From Cervus elaphus (lineage: Eukaryota > Chordata > Mammalia > Artiodactyla > Cervidae), in NCBI RefSeq assembly GCF_910594005.1, contig NW_025316731.1, positions 20,001 to 84,000 of the forward strand: 64,000 bases of DNA, read 5' to 3'. A program made the translations under genes and the position numbers. Below, piece after piece: positions 49,901 to 62,639 of the stretch. The first letter of the stretch is position 1; each line of letters opens with the position of its first letter. A model generated the notes under the pieces. That model was not told where the DNA came from, searched no databases, and saw nothing but the letters and a program-made list of their open reading frames with translations.

Positions 49901-50562
49901 GGTCTTTCTTTTTTTTTTTTTTTTTTTTGCTTCTCGCGTTTTTCACACCTTTTCATGATCCTGGTCTTTTTTTTTTTTTTGCTCCTCGCATTTTTCTCAC
50001 CTTTTCATGCTAATGGTCTTTCTTTTTTTTTTTTTTTTTTTTTTGCTTCTCGCGTTTTTCACACCTTTTCATGCTCCTGGTCTTTTTTTTTTTTTTGCTC
50101 CTCGCATTTTTCACACCTTTTCATGCTCCTGGTTTTTTTTTTTTTTTTTTGCTCCTCAAATTTTTCACCCCGTTTCATGCTCCTCGCATTTTTCACAACT
50201 TTTCATGCTCGTCGCATTTTTCACACCTTTTCATGCTCCTGGTCTTTTTTTTTTTTTTTTTGCTCCCCGAATTTTTAACACGTTTTCATGCTCCTGGTTT
50301 TTTTTTTTTTTTTTTTTTGCTCCTCGAATTTTTCACACCTTTTCATGTTCCTCGCATTTTTCACACCTCTTCATGCTCCTCGCATTTTTCACAACTTTTC
50401 ATGCTCGTCGCATTTTTCACACCTTTTCATGCTCCTGGTCTTTCTTTTTTTTTTTTTTTGCTCCCCGCATTTTTCACACCTTTTCATGCTCCTGGTCTTT
50501 CTTTTTGTTTTTTTTTTTTTTTTGCTTCTCGCATTTTTCACAACTTTTCATGCTCCTGGTCT
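46937..50562 (+). repeat. Higher-order unit R1 (about 3.63 kb)
   Basis: Landmarks in order are: the private monomer junction TGCACCTCGC at 47,099; three TTACTCCTCGAA / TGCTAATGG modules (47.2-47.6 kb); GGACTTTC at 47,896; two GACACC monomers near 47,980 and 48,040; TTTTTAACACG at 49,025; CACAGCTTTT at 49,332; a second TTTTTAACACG at 50,277. The same series is found in R3 at offset 9,140-9,145 and, with a deletion, in R2 at offset 3,650 and then 2,941. Confidence 0.85.
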
Positions 50563-50586
50563 TTCTTTTTTTTTTTTTTTTTTTTT

Positions 50587-53500
50587 CCTCGCCTTTTTCA
50601 CACCTTTTCATGCTCCTTGTTTTTTTTTTTTTTTTCTCCTCGCATTTTTCACACCTTTTCATGCTCCTGGTCTTTTTTTTTTTTTTTTTTTTTGCTCCTC
50701 GAATTTTTCACACCTTTTCATGTTCCTCGCATTTTTCACACCTCTTCATGCACCTCGCATTTTTCACAACTTTTCATGCTCGTCGCATTTTTCACACCTT
50801 TTCATGCTCCTGGTCTTTCTTTTTTTTTTTTTTTTTTTTTTGCTTCTCGCGTTTTTCACACCTTTTCATGCTCCTGGTCTTTTTTTTTTTTTTACTCCTC
50901 GAATTTTTCACACCTTTTCATGCTAATGGTCTTTCTTTTTTTTTTTTTGCTCCTCGCATTTTTCACACCTTTTCATGCTCCTGGTCTTTCTTTTTTTTTT
51001 TTTTTTTTTTGCTTCTCGCGTTTTTCACACCTTTTCATGCTCCTGGTCTTTTTTTTTTTTTTACTCCTCGAATTTTTCACACCTTTTCATGCTAATGGTC
51101 TTTCTTTTTTTTTTTTTGCTCCTCGCATTTTTCACACCTTTTCATGCTCCTGGTCTTTTTTTTTTTTTTACTCCTCGAATTTTTCACACCTTTTCATGCT
51201 AATGGTCTTTCTTTTTTTTTTTTTGCTCCTCGCATTTTTCACACCTTTTCATGCTCCTGGTCTTTCTTTTTTTTTTTTTTTTTTTCTCCTCGCATTTTTC
51301 ACACCTTTTCATGCTCCTGGTCTTTCTTTCTTTTTTTTTTTTTTTTTGCTCCTCGCATTTTTCACACCTTTTCATGTTCCTGGTCTTTTTTTTTTTTTTT
51401 TTTCTCCTCGCATTTTTCACACCTTTTCATGCTCCTGGTCTTTTTTTTTTTTTTTGCTCCTCGAATTTTTCACACCTTTTCATGCTCCTCGCATTTTTCA
51501 CAACTTTTCATGCTCGTCGCATTTTTCACACCTTTTCATGCTCCTGGACTTTCTTTTTTTTTTTTTTGCTCCCCGCATTTTTCACACCTTTTCATGCTCC
51601 TGGTCTTTCTTTTTTTTTTTTTTGCTCCTCGCATTTTTGACACCTTTTCATGCTCCTGGTCTTTCTTTTTTTTTTTTTGCTCCCCGCATTTTTGACACCT
51701 TTTCATGCTCCTGGTCTTTCTTTTTTTTTTTTTTTTTTCCTCGCATTTTTCACACCTTTTCATGCTCCTGGTCTTTTTTTTTTTTTTGCTCCTCGCATTT
51801 TTCACACCTTTTCATGCTCCTGGTTTTTTTTTTTTTTTTTGCTCCTCAAATTTTTCACCCCGTTTCATGCTCCTCGCATTTTTCACAACTTTTCATGCTC
51901 GTCGCATTTTTCACACCTTTTCATGCTCCTGGTCTTTTTTTTTTTTTTTTTGCTCCCCGAATTTTTAACACGTTTTCATGCTCCTGGTTTTTTTTTTTTT
52001 TTTTTTTTGCTCCTCGAATTTTTCACACCTTTTCATGTTCCTCGCATTTTTCACACCTCTTCATGCTCCTCGCATTTTTCACAACTTTTCATGCTCGTCG
52101 CATTTTTCACACCTTTTCATGCTCCTGGTCTTTCTTTTTTTTTTTTTTTGCTCCCCGCATTTTTCACACCTTTTCATGCTCCTGGTCTTTCTTTTTTTTT
52201 TTTGCTCCTCGCATTTTTCACACCTTTTCATGCTCCTGGTCTTTTTTTTTTTTTCTCCCCTCGCATTTTTCACAGCTTTTCATGCTCCTGGTCTTTTTTT
52301 TTTTTTTTTTTTTGCTCCTCGAATTTTTCACACCTTTTCATGCTCCTGGTTTTTTTTTTTTTTTTTTTTTTGCTCCTCGAATTTTTCACACCTTTTCATG
52401 CTCCTGGTTTTTTTTTTTTTTTTTTTTGCTCCTCAAATTTTTCACCCCGTTTCATGCTCCTCGCATTTTTCACAACTTTTCATGCTCGTCGCATTTTTCA
52501 CACCTTTTCATGCTCCTGGTCTTTCTTTTTTTTTTTTGCTCCTCCCATTTTTCACACCTTTTCATGCTCCTGGTCTTTCTTTTTTTTTTTTTTGCTCCCC
52601 GCATTTTTCACACCTTTTCATGCTCCTGGTCTTTCTTTTTGTTTTTTTTTTTTTTTTGCTTCTCGCATTTTTCACAACTTTTCATGCTCCTGGTCTTTCT
52701 TTTTGTTTTTTTTTTTTTTTTTGCTCCTCGAATTTTTCACACCTTTTCATGTTCCTCGCATTTTTCACACCTCTTCATGCTCCTCGCATTTTTCACAACT
52801 TTTCATGCTCGTCGCATTTTTCACACCTTTTCATGCTCCTGGTCTTTCTTTTTTTTTTTTTTTTTTTTTGCTTCTCGCGTTTTTCACACCTTTTCATGAT
52901 CCTGGTCTTTTTTTTTTTTTTGCTCCTCGCATTTTTCACACCTTTTCATGCTAATGGTCTTTCTTTTTTTTTTTTTTTTTTTTTGCTTCTCGCGTTTTTC
53001 ACACCTTTTCATGCTCCTGGTCTTTTTTTTTTTTTTGCTCCTCGCATTTTTCACACCTTTTCATGCTCCTGGTTTTTTTTTTTTTTTTTTGCTCCTCAAA
53101 TTTTTCACCCCGTTTCATGCTCCTCGCATTTTTCACAACTTTTCATGCTCGTCGCATTTTTCACACCTTTTCATGCTCCTGGTCTTTTTTTTTTTTTTTT
53201 TGCTCCCCGAATTTTTAACACGTTTTCATGCTCCTGGTTTTTTTTTTTTTTTTTTTTTGCTCCTCGAATTTTTCACACCTTTTCATGTTCCTCGCATTTT
53301 TCACACCTCTTCATGCTCCTCGCATTTTTCACAACTTTTCATGCTCGTCGCATTTTTCACACCTTTTCATGCTCCTGGTCTTTCTTTTTTTTTTTTTTTT
53401 CTCCCCGCATTTTTCACACCTTTTCATGCTCCTGGTCTTTCTTTTTGTTTTTTTTTTTTTTTTGCTTCTCGCATTTTTCACAACTTTTCATGCTCCTGGT
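50587..53500 (+). repeat. Higher-order unit R2 with a 709-bp internal deletion
   Basis: It follows R1 directly at a period of 3,650 bp: TGCACCTCGC at 50,749, GGACTTTC at 51,546, GACACC monomers near 51,630 and 51,686. At about 51,785 it jumps to what corresponds to about 48,830 in R1, so TTTTTAACACG is at 51,966 (offset 2,941), CACAGCTTTT at 52,273 and the second TTTTTAACACG at 53,217. The missing 709 bp are bounded by two nearly identical spacers in R1. That is what unequal pairing between repeats would leave. The right end is approximate. Confidence 0.82.
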
Positions 53501-55010
53501 CTTTCTTTTTGTTTTTTTTTTTTTTTTTGCTCCTCGAATTTTTCACACCTTTTCATGTTCCTCGCATTTTTCACACCTCTTCATGCTCCTCGCATTTTTC
53601 ACAACTTTTCATGCTCGTCGCATTTTTCACACCTTTTCATGCTCCTGGTCTTTCTTTTTTTTTTTTTTTTTTTTTGCTTCTCGCGTTTTTCACACCTTTT
53701 CATGATCCTGGTCTTTTTTTTTTTTTTGCTCCTCGCATTTTTCACACCTTTTCATGCTAATGGTCTTTCTTTTTTTTTTTTTTTTTTTTTGCTTCTCGCG
53801 TTTTTCACACCTTTTCATGCTCCTGGTCTTTTTTTTTTTTTTGCTCCTCGCATTTTTCACACCTTTTCATGCTCCTGGTTTTTTTTTTTTTTTTTGCTCC
53901 TCAAATTTTTCACCCCGTTTCATGCTCCTCGCATTTTTCACAACTTTTCATGCTCGTCGCATTTTTCACACCTTTTCATGCTCCTGGTCTTTTTTTTTTT
54001 TTTTTTGCTCCCCGAATTTTTAACACGTTTTCATGCTCCTGGTTTTTTTTTTTTTTTTTTTTTTGCTCCTCGAATTTTTCACACCTTTTCATGTTCCTCG
54101 CATTTTTCACACCTCTTCATGCTCCTCGCATTTTTCACAACTTTTCATGCTCGTCGCATTTTTCACACCTTTTCATGCTCCTGGTCTTTCTTTTTTTTTT
54201 TTTTTGCTCCCCGCATTTTTCACACCTTTTCATGCTCCTGGTCTTTCTTTTTTTTTTTTGCTCCTCGCATTTTTCACACCTTTTCATGCTCCTGGTCTTT
54301 TTTTTTTTTTCTCCCCTCGCATTTTTCACAGCTTTTCATGCTCCTGGTCTTTTTTTTTTTTTTTTTTTGCTCCTCGAATTTTTCACACCTTTTCATGCTC
54401 CTGGTTTTTTTTTTTTTTTTTTTTTTGCTCCTCGAATTTTTCACACCTTTTCATGCTCCTGGTTTTTTTTTTTTTTTTTTTTGCTCCTCAAATTTTTCAC
54501 CCCGTTTCATGCTCCTCGCATTTTTCACAACTTTTCATGCTCGTCGCATTTTTCACACCTTTTCATGCTCCTGGTCTTTCTTTTTTTTTTTTGCTCCCCC
54601 CATTTTTCACACCTTTTCATGCTCCTGGTCTTTCTTTTTTTTTTTTTTGCTCCCCGCATTTTTCACACCTTTTCATGCTCCTGGTCTTTCTTTTTGTTTT
54701 TTTTTTTTTTTTGCTTCTCGCATTTTTCACAACTTTTCATGCTCCTGGTCTTTCTTTTTGTTTTTTTTTTTTTTTTTGCTCCTCGAATTTTTCACACCTT
54801 TTCATGTTCCTCGCATTTTTCACACCTCTTCATGCTCCTCGCATTTTTCACAACTTTTCATGCTCGTCGCATTTTTCACACCTTTTCATGCTCCTGGTCT
54901 TTCTTTTTTTTTTTTTTTTTTTTTGCTTCTCGCGTTTTTCACACCTTTTCATGATCCTGGTCTTTTTTTTTTTTTTGCTCCTCGCATTTTTCACACCTTT
55001 TCATGCTAAT
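53217..55010 (+). repeat. Short and long TTTTTAACACG subunits after R2
   Basis: Two subunits each begin with a TCCCCGAATTTTTAACACG monomer. The first, from 53,217, is 804 bp long and lacks CACAGCTTTT. The second, from 54,021, carries CACAGCTTTT at 54,329 and continues to the TGATCCTGG spacer near 54,951. They repeat the 0.8-kb and 1.25-kb parts of R1 and R3. Confidence 0.8.
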
Positions 55011-55019
55011 GGTCTTTCT

Positions 55020-56117
55020 TTTTTTTTTTTTTTTTTTTTGCTTCTCGCGTTTTTCACACCTTTTCATGCTCCTGGTCTTTTTTTTTTTTTTGCTCCTCGC
55101 ATTTTTCACACCTTTTCATGCTCCTGGTCTTTCTTTTTTTTTTTTTTTTTTTGCTTCTCGCGTTTTTCACACCTTTTCATGATCCTGGTCTTTTTTTTGC
55201 TCCTCGCATTTTTCACACCTTTTCATGCTCCTGGTCTTTCTTTTTTTTTTTTTTTTTTTTGCTTCTCGCGTTTTTCACACCTTTTCATGCTCCTGGTCTT
55301 TTTTTTTTTTTTGCTCCTCGCATTTTTCACACCTTTTCATGCTAATGGTCTTTCTTTTTTTTTTTTTGCTCCTCGCATTTTTCACACCTTTTCATGCTCC
55401 TGGTCTTTCTTTTTTTTTTTTTTTTTTTCTCCTCGCATTTTTCACACCTTTTCATGCTCCTGGTCTTTCTTTTTTTTTTTTTGATCCTCGCATTTTTCAC
55501 ACCTTTTCATGCTAATGGTCTTTCTTTTTTTTTTTTTTTTTTTTGCTCCTCGCATTTTTCACACCTTTTCATGCTAATGGTCTTTCTTTTTTTTTTTTTT
55601 TTTTTTTGCTTCTCGCGTTTTTCACACCTTTTCATGCTCCTGGTCTTTTTTTTTTTTTTGCTCCTCGCATTTTTCACACCTTTTCATGCTCCTGGTCTTT
55701 CTTTTTTTTTTTTTTTTTTTGCTTCTCGCGTTTTTCACACCTTTTCATGCTCCTCGTCTTTTTTTTTTTTTTCTCCCCTCGCATTTTTCACACCTTTTCA
55801 TGCTCCTGGTCTTTTTTTTTTTTTTTTTTTTGCTCCTCGCATTTTTCACACCTTTTCATGCTACTGGTTTTTTTTTTTTTTTTGCTTCTCAAATTTTTCA
55901 CCCCGTTTCATGCTCCTCGCATTTTTCACAACTTTTCATGCTCGTCGCATTTTTCACACCTTTTCATGCTCCTGGTCTTTCTTTTTTTTTTTTTGCTCCT
56001 CCCATTTTTCCCACCTTTTCATGTTCCTGGTCTTTCTTTTTTTTTTTTTGCTCCTCGCATTTTTCACACATTTTCATGCTCCTCGCATTTTTCACACCTT
56101 TTCATGCTCCTGGTCTT
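55020..56117 (+). repeat. Module Z, copy 1
   Basis: About 1.1 kb rich in CTTCTCGCG monomers and TGCTAATGG spacers. It is repeated at 62,640-63,892 at an offset of 7,775-7,776 bp. Landmarks are: TGATCCTGG followed by an exceptionally short 8-T spacer at 55,181 and 62,956; TTGATCCTCGC at 55,483 and 63,259; TGCTACTGG at about 55,861 and 63,637; CACACATTTT at 56,066 and 63,841. Similarity ends at 56,117 and 63,892. Confidence 0.82.
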
Positions 56118-59100
56118 TTTTTTTTTTTTCTCCTCGCATTTTTCACACCTTTTCATGCTCCTGGTCTTTTTTTTTTTTTTTTTTTTTGCTCCTCGAATTT
56201 TTCACACCTTTTCATGTTCCTCGCATTTTTCACACCTCTTCATGCACCTCGCATTTTTCACAACTTTTCATGCTCGTCGCATTTTTCACACCTTTTCATG
56301 CTCCTGGTCTTTCTTTTTTTTTTTTTTTTTTTTTGCTTCTCGCGTTTTTCACACCTTTTCATGCTCCTGGTCTTTTTTTTTTTTTTACTCCTCGAATTTT
56401 TCACACCTTTTCATGCTAATGGTCTTTCTTTTTTTTTTTTTGCTCCTCGCTTTTTTCACACCTTTTCATGCTCCTGGTTTTTCTTTTTTTTTTTTTTTTT
56501 TTTGCTTCTCGCGTTTTTCACACCTTTTCATGCTCCTGGTCTTTTTTTTTTTTTTACTCCTCGAATTTTTCACACCTTTTCATGCTAATGGTCTTTCTTT
56601 TTTTTTTTTTGCTCCTCGCATTTTTCACACCTTTTCATGCTCCTGGTCTTTTTTTTTTTTTTACTCCTCGAATTTTTCACACCTTTTCATGCTAATGGTC
56701 TTTCTTTTTTTTTTTTTGCTCCTCGCATTTTTCACACCTTTTCATGCTCCTGGTCTTTCTTTTTTTTTTTTTTTTTTTCTCCTCGCATTTTTCACACCTT
56801 TTCATGCTCCTGGTCTTTCTTTCTTTTTTTTTTTTTTTTTCTCCTCGCATTTTTCACACCTTTTCATGTTCCTGGTCTTTTTTTTTTTTTTTTTTTCTCC
56901 TCGCATTTTTCACACCTTTTCATGCTCCTGGTCTTTTTTTTTTTTTTTGCTCCTCGAATTTTTCACACCTTTTCATGCTCCTCGCATTTTTCACAACTTT
57001 TCATGCTCGTCGCATTTTTCACACCTTTTCATGCTCCTGGACTTTCTTTTTTTTTTTTTTGCTCCCCGCATTTTTCACACCTTTTCATGCTCCTGGTCTT
57101 TCTTTTTTTTTTTTTTGCTCCTCGCATTTTTGACACCTTTTCATGCTCCTGGTCTTTCTTTTTTTTTTTTTGCTCCCCGCATTTTTGACACCTTTTCATG
57201 CTCCTGGTCTTTCTTTTTTTTTTTTTTTTTTCCTCGCATTTTTCACACCTTTTCATGCTCCTGGTCTTTTTTTTTTTTTCTCCTCGCATTTTTCACACCT
57301 TTTCATGCTCCTGGTCTTTTTTTTTTTTTTTTTTTGCTCCTCGAATTTTTCACACCTTTTCATGTTCCTCGCATTTTTCACACCTCTTCATGCTCCTCGC
57401 ATTTTTCACAACTTTTCATGCTCGTCGCATTTTTCACACCTTTTCATGCTCCTGGTCTTTCTTTTTTTTTTTTTTTTTTTTTGCTTCTCGCGTTTTTCAC
57501 ACCTTTTCATGCTCCTGGTCTTTTTTTTTTTTTTGCTCCTCGCATTTTTCACACCTTTTCATGCTAATGGTCTTTCTTTTTTTTTTTTTGCTCCTCGCAT
57601 TTTTCACACCTTTTCATGCTCCTGGTCTTTCTTTTTTTTTTTTTTTTTTTTCTCCTCGCATTTTTCACACCTTTTCATGCTCCTGGTCTTTCTTTCTTTC
57701 TTTTTTTTTTTTTTTTTGCTCCTCGCATTTTTCACACCTTTTCATGTTCCTGGTCTTTTTTTTTTTTTTTTTCTCCTCGCATTTTTCACACCTTTTCATG
57801 CTCCTGGTCTTTTTTTTTTTTTTTGCTCCTCGAATTTTTCACACCTTTTCATGCTCCTCGCATTTTTCACAACTTTTCATGCTCGTCGCATTTTTCACAC
57901 CTTTTCATGCTCCTGGTCTTTCTTTTTTTTTTTTTTGCTCCTCGCATTTTTCACACCTTTTCATGCTCCTGGTCTTTTTTTTTTTTTTGCTCCTCCCATT
58001 TTTCACACCTTTTCATGCTCCTGGTTTTTTTTTTTTTTTTTGCTCCTCAAATTTTTCACCCCGTTTCATGCTCCTCGCATTTTTCACAACTTTTCATGCT
58101 CGTCGCATTTTTCACACCTTTTCATGCTCCTGGTCTTTTTTTTTTTTTTTTTGCTCCCCGAATTTTTAACACGTTTTCATGCTCCTGGTTTTTTTTTTTT
58201 TTTTTTTTTTGCTCCTCGAAATTTTCACACCTTTTCATGTTCCTCGCATTTTTCACACCTCTTCATGCTCCTCGCATTTTTCACAACTTTTCATGCTCGT
58301 CGCATTTTTCACACCTTTTCATGCTCCTGGTCTTTCTTTTTTTTTTTTTTTGCTCCCCGCATTTTTCACACCTTTTCATGCTCCTGGTCTTTCTTTTTTT
58401 TTTTTGCTCCTCGCATTTTTCACACCTTTTCATGCTCCTGGTCTTTTTTTTTTTTTCTCCCCTCGCATTTTTCACAGCTTTTCATGCTCCTGGTCTTTTT
58501 TTTTTTTTTTTTTTGCTCCTCGAATTTTTCACACCTTTTCATGCTCCTGGTTTTTTTTTTTTTTTTTTTTTTGCTCCTCGAATTTTTCACACCTTTTCAT
58601 GCTCTTGGTTTTTTTTTTTTTTTTTTTTTGCTCCTCAAATTTTTCACCCCGTTTCATGCTCCTCGCATTTTTCACAACTTTTCATGCTCGTCGCATTTTT
58701 CACACCTTTTCATGCTCCTGGTCTTTCTTTTTTTTTTTTGCTCCTCCCATTTTTCACACCTTTTCATGCTCCTGGTCTTTCTTTTTTTTTTTTTTGCTCC
58801 CCGCATTTTTCACACCTTTTCATGCTCCTGGTCTTTCTTTTTGTTTTTTTTTTTTTTTTGCTTCTCGCATTTTTCACAACTTTTCATGCTCCTGGTCTTT
58901 CTTTTTGTTTTTTTTTTTTTTTTTTGCTCCTCGAATTTTTCACACCTTTTCATGTTCCTCGCATTTTTCACACCTCTTCATGCTCCTCGCATTTTTCACA
59001 ACTTTTCATGCTCGTCGCATTTTTCACACCTTTTCATGCTCCTGGTCTTTCTTTTTTTTTTTTTTTTTTTTGCTTCTCGCGTTTTTCACACCTTTTCATG

Positions 59101-59703
59101 ATCCTGGTCTTTTTTTTTTTTTTGCTCCTCGCATTTTTCACACCTTTTCATGCTAATGGTCTTTCTTTTTTTTTTTTTTTTTTTTTGCTTCTCGCGTTTT
59201 TCACACCTTTTCATGCTCCTGGTCTTTTTTTTTTTTTTGCTCCTCGCATTTTTCACACCTTTTCATGCTCCTGGTTTTTTTTTTTTTTTTTGCTCCTCAA
59301 ATTTTTCACCCCGTTTCATGCTCCTCGCATTTTTCACAACTTTTCATGCTCGTCGCATTTTTCACACCTTTTCATGCTCCTGGTCTTTTTTTTTTTTTTT
59401 TTGCTCCCCGAATTTTTAACACGTTTTCATGCTCCTGGTTTTTTTTTTTTTTTTTTTTTTGCTCCTCGAATTTTTCACACCTTTTCATGTTCCTCGCATT
59501 TTTCACACCTCTTCATGCTCCTCGCATTTTTCACAACTTTTCATGCTCGTCGCATTTTTCACACCTTTTCATGCTCCTGGTCTTTCTTTTTTTTTTTTTT
59601 TGCTCCCCGCATTTTTCACACCTTTTCATGCTCCTGGTCTTTCTTTTTGTTTTTTTTTTTTTTTTGCTTCTCGCATTTTTCACAACTTTTCATGCTCCTG
59701 GTC
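56081..59703 (+). repeat. Higher-order unit R3 (about 3.62 kb)
   Basis: A full-length copy of R1 at offset 9,140-9,145: TGCACCTCGC at 56,244, GGACTTTC at 57,040, TTTTTAACACG at 58,167 and 59,417, CACAGCTTTT at 58,475. Its left junction is unusual: it joins module Z monomer to monomer with no T-rich spacer. The offset is preserved to within about 5 bp across 3.6 kb of T tracts. Confidence 0.84.
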
Positions 59704-62610
59704 TTTCTTTTTGTTTTTTTTTTTTTTTTTGCTCCTCGAATTTTTCACACCTTTTCATGTTCCTCGCATTTTTCACACCTCTTCATGCTCCTCGCATTTT
59801 TCACAACTTTTCATGCTCGTCGCATTTTTCACACCTTTTCATGCTCCTGGTCTTTCTTTTTTTTTTTTTTTTTTTTTGCTTCTCGCGTTTTTCACACCTT
59901 TTCATGATCCTGGTCTTTTTTTTTTTTTTGCTCCTCGCATTTTTCACACCTTTTCATGCTAATGGTCTTTCTTTTTTTTTTTTTTTTTTTTTGCTTCTCG
60001 CGTTTTTCACACCTTTTCATGCTCCTGGTCTTTTTTTTTTTTTTGCTCCTCGCATTTTTCACACCTTTTCATGCTCCTGGTTTTTTTTTTTTTTTTTGCT
60101 CCTCAAATTTTTCACCCCGTTTCATGCTCCTCGCATTTTTCACAACTTTTCATGCTCGTCGCATTTTTCACACCTTTTCATGCTCCTGGTCTTTTTTTTT
60201 TTTTTTTTGCTCCCCGAATTTTTAACACGTTTTCATGCTCCTGGTTTTTTTTTTTTTTTTTTTTTGCTCCTCGAATTTTTCACACCTTTTCATGTTCCTC
60301 GCATTTTTCACACCTCTTCATGCTCCTCGCATTTTTCACAACTTTTCATGCTCGTCGCATTTTTCACACCTTTTCATGCTCCTGGTCTTTCTTTTTTTTT
60401 TTTTTTGCTCCCCGCATTTTTCACACCTTTTCATGCTCCTGGTCTTTCTTTTTTTTTTTTGCTCCTCGCATTTTTCACACCTTTTCATGCTCCTGGTCTT
60501 TTTTTTTTTTTCTCCCCTCGCATTTTTCACAGCTTTTCATGCTCCTGGTCTTTTTTTTTTTTTTTTTTTTGCTCCTCGAATTTTTCACACCTTTTCATGC
60601 TCCTGGTTTTTTTTTTTTTTTTTTTTTTGCTCCTCGAATTTTTCACACCTTTTCATGCTCCTGGTTTTTTTTTTTTTTTTTTTTGCTCCTCAAATTTTTC
60701 ACCCCGTTTCATGCTCCTCGCATTTTTCACAACTTTTCATGCTCGTCGCATTTTTCACACCTTTTCATGCTCCTGGTCTTTTTTTTTTTTTTTTTGCTCC
60801 CCGAATTTTTAACACGTTTTCATGCTCCTGGTTTTTTTTTTTTTTTTTTTTTTGCTCCTCGAATTTTTCACACCTTTTCATGTTCCTCGCATTTTTCACA
60901 CCTCTTCATGCTCCTCGCATTTTTCACAACTTTTCATGCTCGTCGCATTTTTCACACCTTTTCATGCTCCTGGTCTTTCTTTTTTTTTTTTTTTGCTCCC
61001 CGCATTTTTCACACCTTTTCATGCTCCTGGTCTTTCTTTTTGTTTTTTTTTTTTTTTTGCTTCTCGCATTTTTCACAACTTTTCATGCTCCTGGTCTTTC
61101 TTTTTGTTTTTTTTTTTTTTTTTTGCTCCTCGAATTTTTCACACCTTTTCATGTTCCTCGCATTTTTCACACCTCTTCATGCTCCTCGCATTTTTCACAA
61201 CTTTTCATGCTCGTCGCATTTTTCACACCTTTTCATGCTCCTGGTCTTTCTTTTTTTTTTTTTTTTTTTTGCTTCTCGCGTTTTTCACACCTTTTCATGA
61301 TCCTGGTCTTTTTTTTTTTTTTTGCTCCTCGCATTTTTCACACCTTTTCATGCTAATGGTCTTTCTTTTTTTTTTTTTTTTTTTTTGCTTCTCGCGTTTT
61401 TCACACCTTTTCATGCTCCTGGTCTTTTTTTTTTTTTTGCTCCTCGCATTTTTCACACCTTTTCATGCTCCTGGTTTTTTTTTTTTTTTTTTGCTCCTCA
61501 AATTTTTCACCCCGTTTCATGCTCCTCGCATTTTTCACAACTTTTCATGCTCGTCGCATTTTTCACACCTTTTCATGCTCCTGGTCTTTTTTTTTTTTTT
61601 TTTGCTCCCCGAATTTTTAACACGTTTTCATGCTCCTGGTTTTTTTTTTTTTTTTTTTTTTGCTCCTCGAATTTTTCACACCTTTTCATGTTCCTCGCAT
61701 TTTTCACACCTCTTCATGCTCCTCGCATTTTTCACAACTTTTCATGCTCGTCGCATTTTTCACACCTTTTCATGCTCCTGGTCTTTCTTTTTTTTTTTTT
61801 TTGCTCCCCGCATTTTTCACACCTTTTCATGCTCCTGGTCTTTCTTTTTTTTTTTTGCTCCTCGCATTTTTCACACCTTTTCATGCTCCTGGTCTTTTTT
61901 TTTTTTTCTCCCCTCGCATTTTTCACAGCTTTTCATGCTCCTGGTCTTTTTTTTTTTTTTTTTTTGCTCCTCGAATTTTTCACACCTTTTCATGCTCCTG
62001 GTTTTTTTTTTTTTTTTTTTTTTGCTCCTCGAATTTTTCACACCTTTTCATGCTCCTGGTTTTTTTTTTTTTTTTTTTTTGCTCCTCAAATTTTTCACCC
62101 CGTTTCATGCTCCTCGCATTTTTCACAACTTTTCATGCTCGTCGCATTTTTCACACCTTTTCATGCTCCTGGTCTTTCTTTTTTTTTTTTGCTCCTCCCA
62201 TTTTTCACACCTTTTCATGCTCCTGGTCTTTCTTTTTTTTTTTTTTGCTCCCCGCATTTTTCACACCTTTTCATGCTCCTGGTCTTTCTTTTTGTTTTTT
62301 TTTTTTTTTTGCTTCTCGCATTTTTCACAACTTTTCATGCTCCTGGTCTTTCTTTTTGTTTTTTTTTTTTTTTTTGCTCCTCGAATTTTTCACACCTTTT
62401 CATGTTCCTCGCATTTTTCACACCTCTTCATGCTCCTCGCATTTTTCACAACTTTTCATGCTCGTCGCATTTTTCACACCTTTTCATGCTCCTGGTCTTT
62501 CTTTTTTTTTTTTTTTTTTTTTGCTTCTCGCGTTTTTCACACCTTTTCATGATCCTGGTCTTTTTTTTTTTTTTGCTCCTCGCATTTTTCACACCTTTTC
62601 ATGCTAATGG
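59417..62610 (+). repeat. Alternating 0.8-kb and longer subunits after R3
   Basis: TTTTTAACACG markers stand at 59,417, 60,223, 60,810 and 61,618, with CACAGCTTTT at 60,531 and 61,926. Subunit lengths are 806, 587 and 808 bp; the last long subunit runs to the TGATCCTGG spacer near 62,549. The 587-bp subunit looks like a long subunit with an internal deletion, because it has CACAGCTTTT at the usual 308-bp distance and then ends early. Confidence 0.8.
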
Positions 62611-62639
62611 TCTTTCTTTTTTTTTTTTTTTTTTTTTGC

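Noticed and set aside
46937..50562. Relation of the 3,650-bp period of R1-R2 to the 3,647-bp offset of the central domain
   Set aside because: The lengths agree, but the landmark series differ (TTTTTAACACG and TGCACCTCGC versus TGCTGCTGG and GGTCTTTTTA), so I treat the agreement as coincidence.
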